From assembly GCA_945910005.1 (NCBI GenBank), contig OX246746.1, forward strand, positions 17,774,995 through 17,838,994: DNA of 64,000 bases, in the 5' to 3' direction. Below, one piece after another: positions 54,901-60,900 of this stretch (position 1 is the first letter of the stretch; every line of letters starts with the position of its first letter). The notes under the pieces are model-generated. The model did not search any database, was not told where the DNA came from, and saw nothing but the letters and a program-made list of their open reading frames with translations. The position numbers and the translations under genes are program-made. Origin of the DNA: Isoperla grammatica. Its lineage: Eukaryota > Arthropoda > Insecta > Plecoptera > Perlodidae.

Positions 54901-57900
54901 AATTATAGCCTAATAACAATCATTCCAGCGCAGAAATGAGGAAATGCCCCTTCCACACTACAATCGTGATAATAAGGTTAAAAAAACTAAGCGGTGACTA
55001 CAGTCGTGGATGTCTACGACTCAAGATGTTAGTTTCGATCATGCGTCACCAATTTCTCAGTTACAGCTGATTGCTGACAGCTACGGCGATCCAATCTATA
55101 AAATAGATTTTGTGATTTTATTAAAATGGATATAATTATTAGCCAGTTGTTAGTACATGTACATGTTACAGGTACTAAGTTGTATAAGATGTATATTCAC
55201 GAATTCAAAACTAGTGGAAATGGGAATGTCAAAAGTGTAAAAATTGTGGTAGTATCAACTATGAAATTAGTTACCAAATCTCTCATTAAAAAATAAAACT
55301 AATTTATGTAGGGTATTATGAATTTCCAGAGACTGAACGAATTATGTTGAGCGCACGAGCCACGTCGATGAAATCTCAGGATTTCGAAACCAGATAAATC
55401 AAAGCTTTTCGGTTGATCGCTTTGTTCGATGTCTGGGCGACCACAGAAGAGGCAAAAGGGGCGGGCGTCCACTTCTTGGTCTGCATGTCTCGACCATGTG
55501 CTTGTCTGCCAGTGACCGTGTAGCGTGCACTCAATGCCAAGGTCAAGACGTCCCCTCTCGTACACCGTTCCTATCTGATTTGGATACACAGCACACCACA
55601 CTTTTAATAAGCGCTACCGTCAGTACCACACACATTCAAAGAAACCATCATTTCCCACCTTTACATTGATATAAAATAACATTCTCAATCTCAAGTATGT
55701 TGAGGCATATTTTCGAGCGGAAGGTATATAACACTACATCTTTGACTATACATAGTCAAGACAAAACACTACACATATCCATAATTATAAAGCCTATGTC
55801 CGTGAGAACTACTTGCAGTTGTGCACAGACTTACAGTAGGCTAACTGTTGTGTTGTCTTTAACTGTAAATACAATGACGTTCCATACAAGAAGGACCCCA
55901 CATTTTTTTAATGTATCCTGTTACAACATTTTGGCAACAGCGCTAGTTCGATATCAAAGGAATTAGCTGAGCCTAAATTGGTGGTAAAATGATCGACACA
56001 TTTAACCACTTCCCTCCAACTTATTTATATTTAGAAGACTGCGTTCAGGAATCACCCGATATCGAGCTGTGTAAAATCTCACGTTTTGTAAAGAAATTTG
56101 TATTTGGATGGATTCTAATTAATAAATAAACTTCGTTCGTGTTACTGGTGTTATAGGTTAACAAAAAATTAAACCATACAAATTAGTGAAAATGCACTCC
56201 GATACAGTGGAGAGGAAATGATAACTACACCATATTCTCTGCTAGAAATTTGGCCGACCACCTGCACCTAAGAATAAGATAGCTCCCATCGAGCACAAGC
56301 TAAAAGCCTAAAAATGAAGGCGTCCTCAAAGAAGTGGAGGTATGTTGAATAATCCAAAGTTTCGGTGAGGTGGACAACCTTGTCTCTCCCTCAAGTGTCA
56401 CCGAGATGATGAAGAATGCAATACCGCCGAACAGTCGGACAACTTGAGGTAAATTGAAAACCTGTTGTTTTGTTTCGGGTGGGAAGACGCAGACAACTAT
56501 AGAGAGTACATTTCTGGACCTCGGACCTGTTCAATTCTTTCAGGTTTTTTGATATCCCATTTACTCGTAGGGTATCGGAAAGTTTTTGGACATCTCCGCG
56601 ATCAGACTGTATAAGAAAGCGGTTTCAGTCTAGAGATCCCATCTACGGCAAAGATATTCTAGTATCAACCAGGCCCATAGTAAGCAGTTACGTATAATGT
56701 CTATACAATATAAGAGTTGACTGACGACCGTATTTGTTTCTGGTTAACATAGTTTGAGATGACCATCATAATACTCTAAGGCAGAAAGTCCTTTTGTTTC
56801 CCCCAACTCACGGACGTTAGACGAATAACCTAAATAAGAAGACAGACTTTCTAACGAGCGCGTTGACAAGGTCTAATGTGATTAACATCTCATAGGAAGA
56901 CGATGTCACGCGCTGCATCTCCACTAAATCAGCGACATGCCCGCCCCTCTCCCCCCTCCCATCCCACCTACAAGTGCAATCATTGTCGTGTCAAGTGGCC
57001 ATAATATGAGTAGCCTTTCTTGATCTAAGACGTTTCAAATTATTATTATTATCATCACTATCATCATTATTAGCACCATTGTCGTCGTTGTCTTCATCTT
57101 CATTATCATCTCCATCATCATTGTTTATTATTATTGTATCGGGGTTTTTAAGTATTATCCTGCTTAAAGACAATATTATTAATCATAGTTTGTTCTAGTT
57201 ATTTTATAAGAATTTTATAAGAATAATGTGCACTATACAGTCTACTCTTGGACAAATACATTTTAGCCGCAAGCTTACAATCAGAAATGGAAAAGCATGT
57301 GTATTTCATATATTCTATATTACTCGAGATTCAAATATAATTTATAATAATAATATAGGCCTTCAATATATTCTGTAAATGACATATTTTTTCGCGTTTA
57401 CTTTTGTACATCAATTATACAAATATACTCATCCAAACGTAGGTAACACCTACATCTTCAACATACGTTTTTAATTGTGGGATTATTTCCATTACTTTGC
57501 GAAAAAAACGCAGCGTCCAAACATATTGGCTGACAAAAATGTCTGCCAATGTGGCATGTTCTCTGCATTGGGAAGGTATTACACAAGTTGATAAGACAGA
57601 TGACCGATTGGCAAGACTGTTTTTTGTATCCCAGTTCTTTGTAACATCACAACAAAGTTATCCTACGCGTGTAAGCGCATAAATGAATCACGCAGCCGCA
57701 CCTGTACAAGCCACGCTTACACAAGAACAAGAGCAAACAACCATTATCTAAACGATAACGTACGGGCGTAATTGCGTCGATCGTGTGTGATACAGTCACC
57801 CTCAAACCAACAACAGCAAAAAAACTTCAGAAACATAATGTTTATAATACATTGGCCAGTGGCCACACCTGATCAAGTAATGTGAGCTGTAACATTCTCA

Positions 57901-60900
57901 GAAATTACGCTCGCTCCACGAGTAAAGTCGCTCCGCAGCAACTTTGGTGCTGGGGACGTCACAGATGGGCGTGCCGGAGCCAATCAGCGGCCTTCACCAT
58001 ACTCACATTTGGTTGGCCAAGCCTAACTCATATGCGGCATCAGCAGCCTCAAAGTTGCTGTGGAGCGACTTTAGTCCGTTTTTTCGACGCGGGATTTCCC
58101 GGTACCTGCTTGTTATTGTCCATGCATCTGCATGGTGTGCTAGCCGTGCTTGGAATGTGCCTTGCCAATTCACACGCGTTGATAGTATCACTTCAATACC
58201 GGATGCAGCGAACGTAATGCAAATGATTTAGGTTGGTATTCGTCACTAACGTCGTCACTTCACTATTACATTATCTATGATGACGATAACTTGCAAGATA
58301 CGGTGTGAACAGTAAAACATAATTCAAAGAAATCGTCATGACTACAATCCGTCGCATATCAAGAAGCTCTAGTGGCATCACATAATATTGGTTCTATATT
58401 AGATCGAGAATGACATCTATGGACAATATTGATACACGTGGGCAAAATTGTACATCGCTAAATTGCTACATTATATTGTAATGCATATATGTGAATGACA
58501 ATGTTGTGCTGCCAGAGTGCTTCTTGATCTGGGAGGAACTGTACATGCTGTTACGTCACATCGCGTATGAGTATGACCGATAGAGGTAGCTCAGCGCTAA
58601 GATGCGAGACTCTAATTCGGAAGTCGTCGGCTCGATTCCGGCCACCGGCAATCCTGACTGAAGATTTTTGCCGAGGTTTTCCTCAGTCGTAAAGGCGAAT
58701 GCTGGCAATGGAGTCCTACTAACAACCCTCGGACATTCCTTCCCAACTACCCAAAACACCATAACATACCTAGTAAGTCATGCCCCTGAAGAAGGGGTAA
58801 AGCTGGTGTGCACCCTAAAACAAGTATTCCTTTCCTACGAAACTTCATTATTATGGCAAGGGCAATTTAGTAATTTATGTTCAAATTGTAGCCAAATGGA
58901 CGTGATATATTGAATATAGGAGATATCGACGCAACTCTAGAGATTTACCGTGAACGGGCTATGTAGAATGTAGATCAAGGTCTCGGGTCGCGCCTGCTCT
59001 CACGCGGCCCTCAAGCTAAGCGGAAGACCGCCACACGCAGGGCTCTATGCCCGAGATGCCCGGGACATGTCAAAATAGTTACAACATTACAAAATGTTAA
59101 GTTTTTTTGCAGGAAATTCACAACTTTTATGTAGGCGATGATTGGAGTATGATTTGATATATACCATTGTGTTTTTGTAAACTTTACTGTCATTGGTTCG
59201 AGCAAATAGGCATTCCCTTATGTCCCTAATGTAATGTCTTGTAGGGCTCGACAACACTTCATACACATGCTACTGATTTCGTTAATCCTAGTTTCTTCTT
59301 CAGCTGAAGGAGCAGAAGCTTTATTCAGTTTTAGTAATCCGTATGTATTCGATGCATGATTAAATTGATTGCTCAGTGAGGGCGATACCAATGTAAGTGA
59401 AAATTGGTGTAATTATATTATGGTACTTATGCCCTACTAGTGAATTCAGTACATGCGAAAGTGGGGAACGAAAACATAATAAATAATAACCAGATTTTTA
59501 ACACGCCTTCAATTTTTTTAAGAAAGTTGGCTGGATAAAACGGGTAAAACAAATTGCATGGGCATGTATAGGAAACGTTTTACATCTGGGCATGAGCTAT
59601 TTTATACATTTTTTGAGTCCTCGCTTTACGAATGTGTGAACGAACGCCAGGAACCTGTTGCTTTTCGTTGAGACAGCGTGTATGAACAGGGTAGTCAATA
59701 GATACAGATATGTTATACGTTGGGTCTAGTCTAGATCAGGCTAATCTTCCCGCTGATCCTTGATAACCTAGATGGACCTCGATGTTACCTACCCGCCCAC
59801 GAAGGCCGCGCTTGGTAGGTTACGCTGGATATTCTATACACGCTACAGCACATCTCCACCTTCGAAATAACTCTAAATCTCTAAATAACTCTTCAATTCC
59901 ATTACCTCTTGGCTTAGGAATAAGTAAACGGTGACTTTGGAGCCGTCCTAGCAACGAAGCACTCAATAAATTCAAAGTTCTGAGTCGGCCTTGTTGATTC
60001 TGGCATTTGTCCGCAGGTGTTCGCACTGTCCAATCACTGATTCATATGTTTCGTATTTGAAATATCGATCTTTGATTGGTTATCGCTCACTCGTCGATGG
60101 TGTTCGAAGCCTACAGGGTTGGTTTAAGTCACTTTAAATTAAAGTCCCCCACTGCAAATCAGTTTAATTACTGAGTGGGTAGACTCTAAATGTGATTTTT
60201 TTTTTAAATATTTATTTATAAGTACCTGCTGGGGCACAGGTTCCAACACAGGCCTATATCACGTATGGACGTGGGTAGACGAGTAGGTACTAGACGTAAA
60301 GCAACGAGAATCGTCATCACACCAATGCAAGGCGCACTGGCGCGGTGCTTGTTTGATGGAGCCTTGAAAGTCTATCATCGGCCGTTGCATGTGTTTTTCA
60401 TCAACCGCCATATGAAACCTGTGCGTGGACCCGCAAAATGTCTCGCGGTACTGCATACAATGTGCTCAGTAGGCCTACTCACTACTCAGGGCTCTAATTC
60501 CCACTCAGCGAGTAGTATTTACATTACACGCCAACTAACTGGCCCGATTCCAGCCACCGACAATGGGTACTGAAGACTTTTCCGACGTTTTGCTCAGTCA
60601 CAGGGCGAATTCAGGGATTTTCTATACTGATGACCATCATCAAGACATGCCTTACAAACTATCCAATTATTGCGTAACTAGTATAGTCGCCTAAAGATAT
60701 TGTGCGCCTTAATCAGCATGCATGCACACTGCAGAAAAACTCAATATACTCGAGCTGAAATTAATTTTTTTTGCGTTGTAAGTTGTAACTGCGTTCACAT
60801 TCCAAAAATTACCCGCGTTATCGGCCAACTCACCTTCTAAGTGAGTAATAAAAACGGGGTCCTTTCAGCACAAGCAGGGCCCTGATTCTGTATGGTCAAC

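Larger units (their letters stand above)
51797..57918. other. part of bark intron 1, no gene seen
   Basis: Only the short repeats listed separately are recognised. A 100-codon minus frame at 55299-55601 has cysteines but matches no family I know and has no supporting splice context. Confidence 0.6.

Noticed and set aside
55299..55601. 100-codon minus frame with CLFCG
   Set aside because: No recognisable family, no splice or promoter context, and codon pattern not distinguishable from intron.
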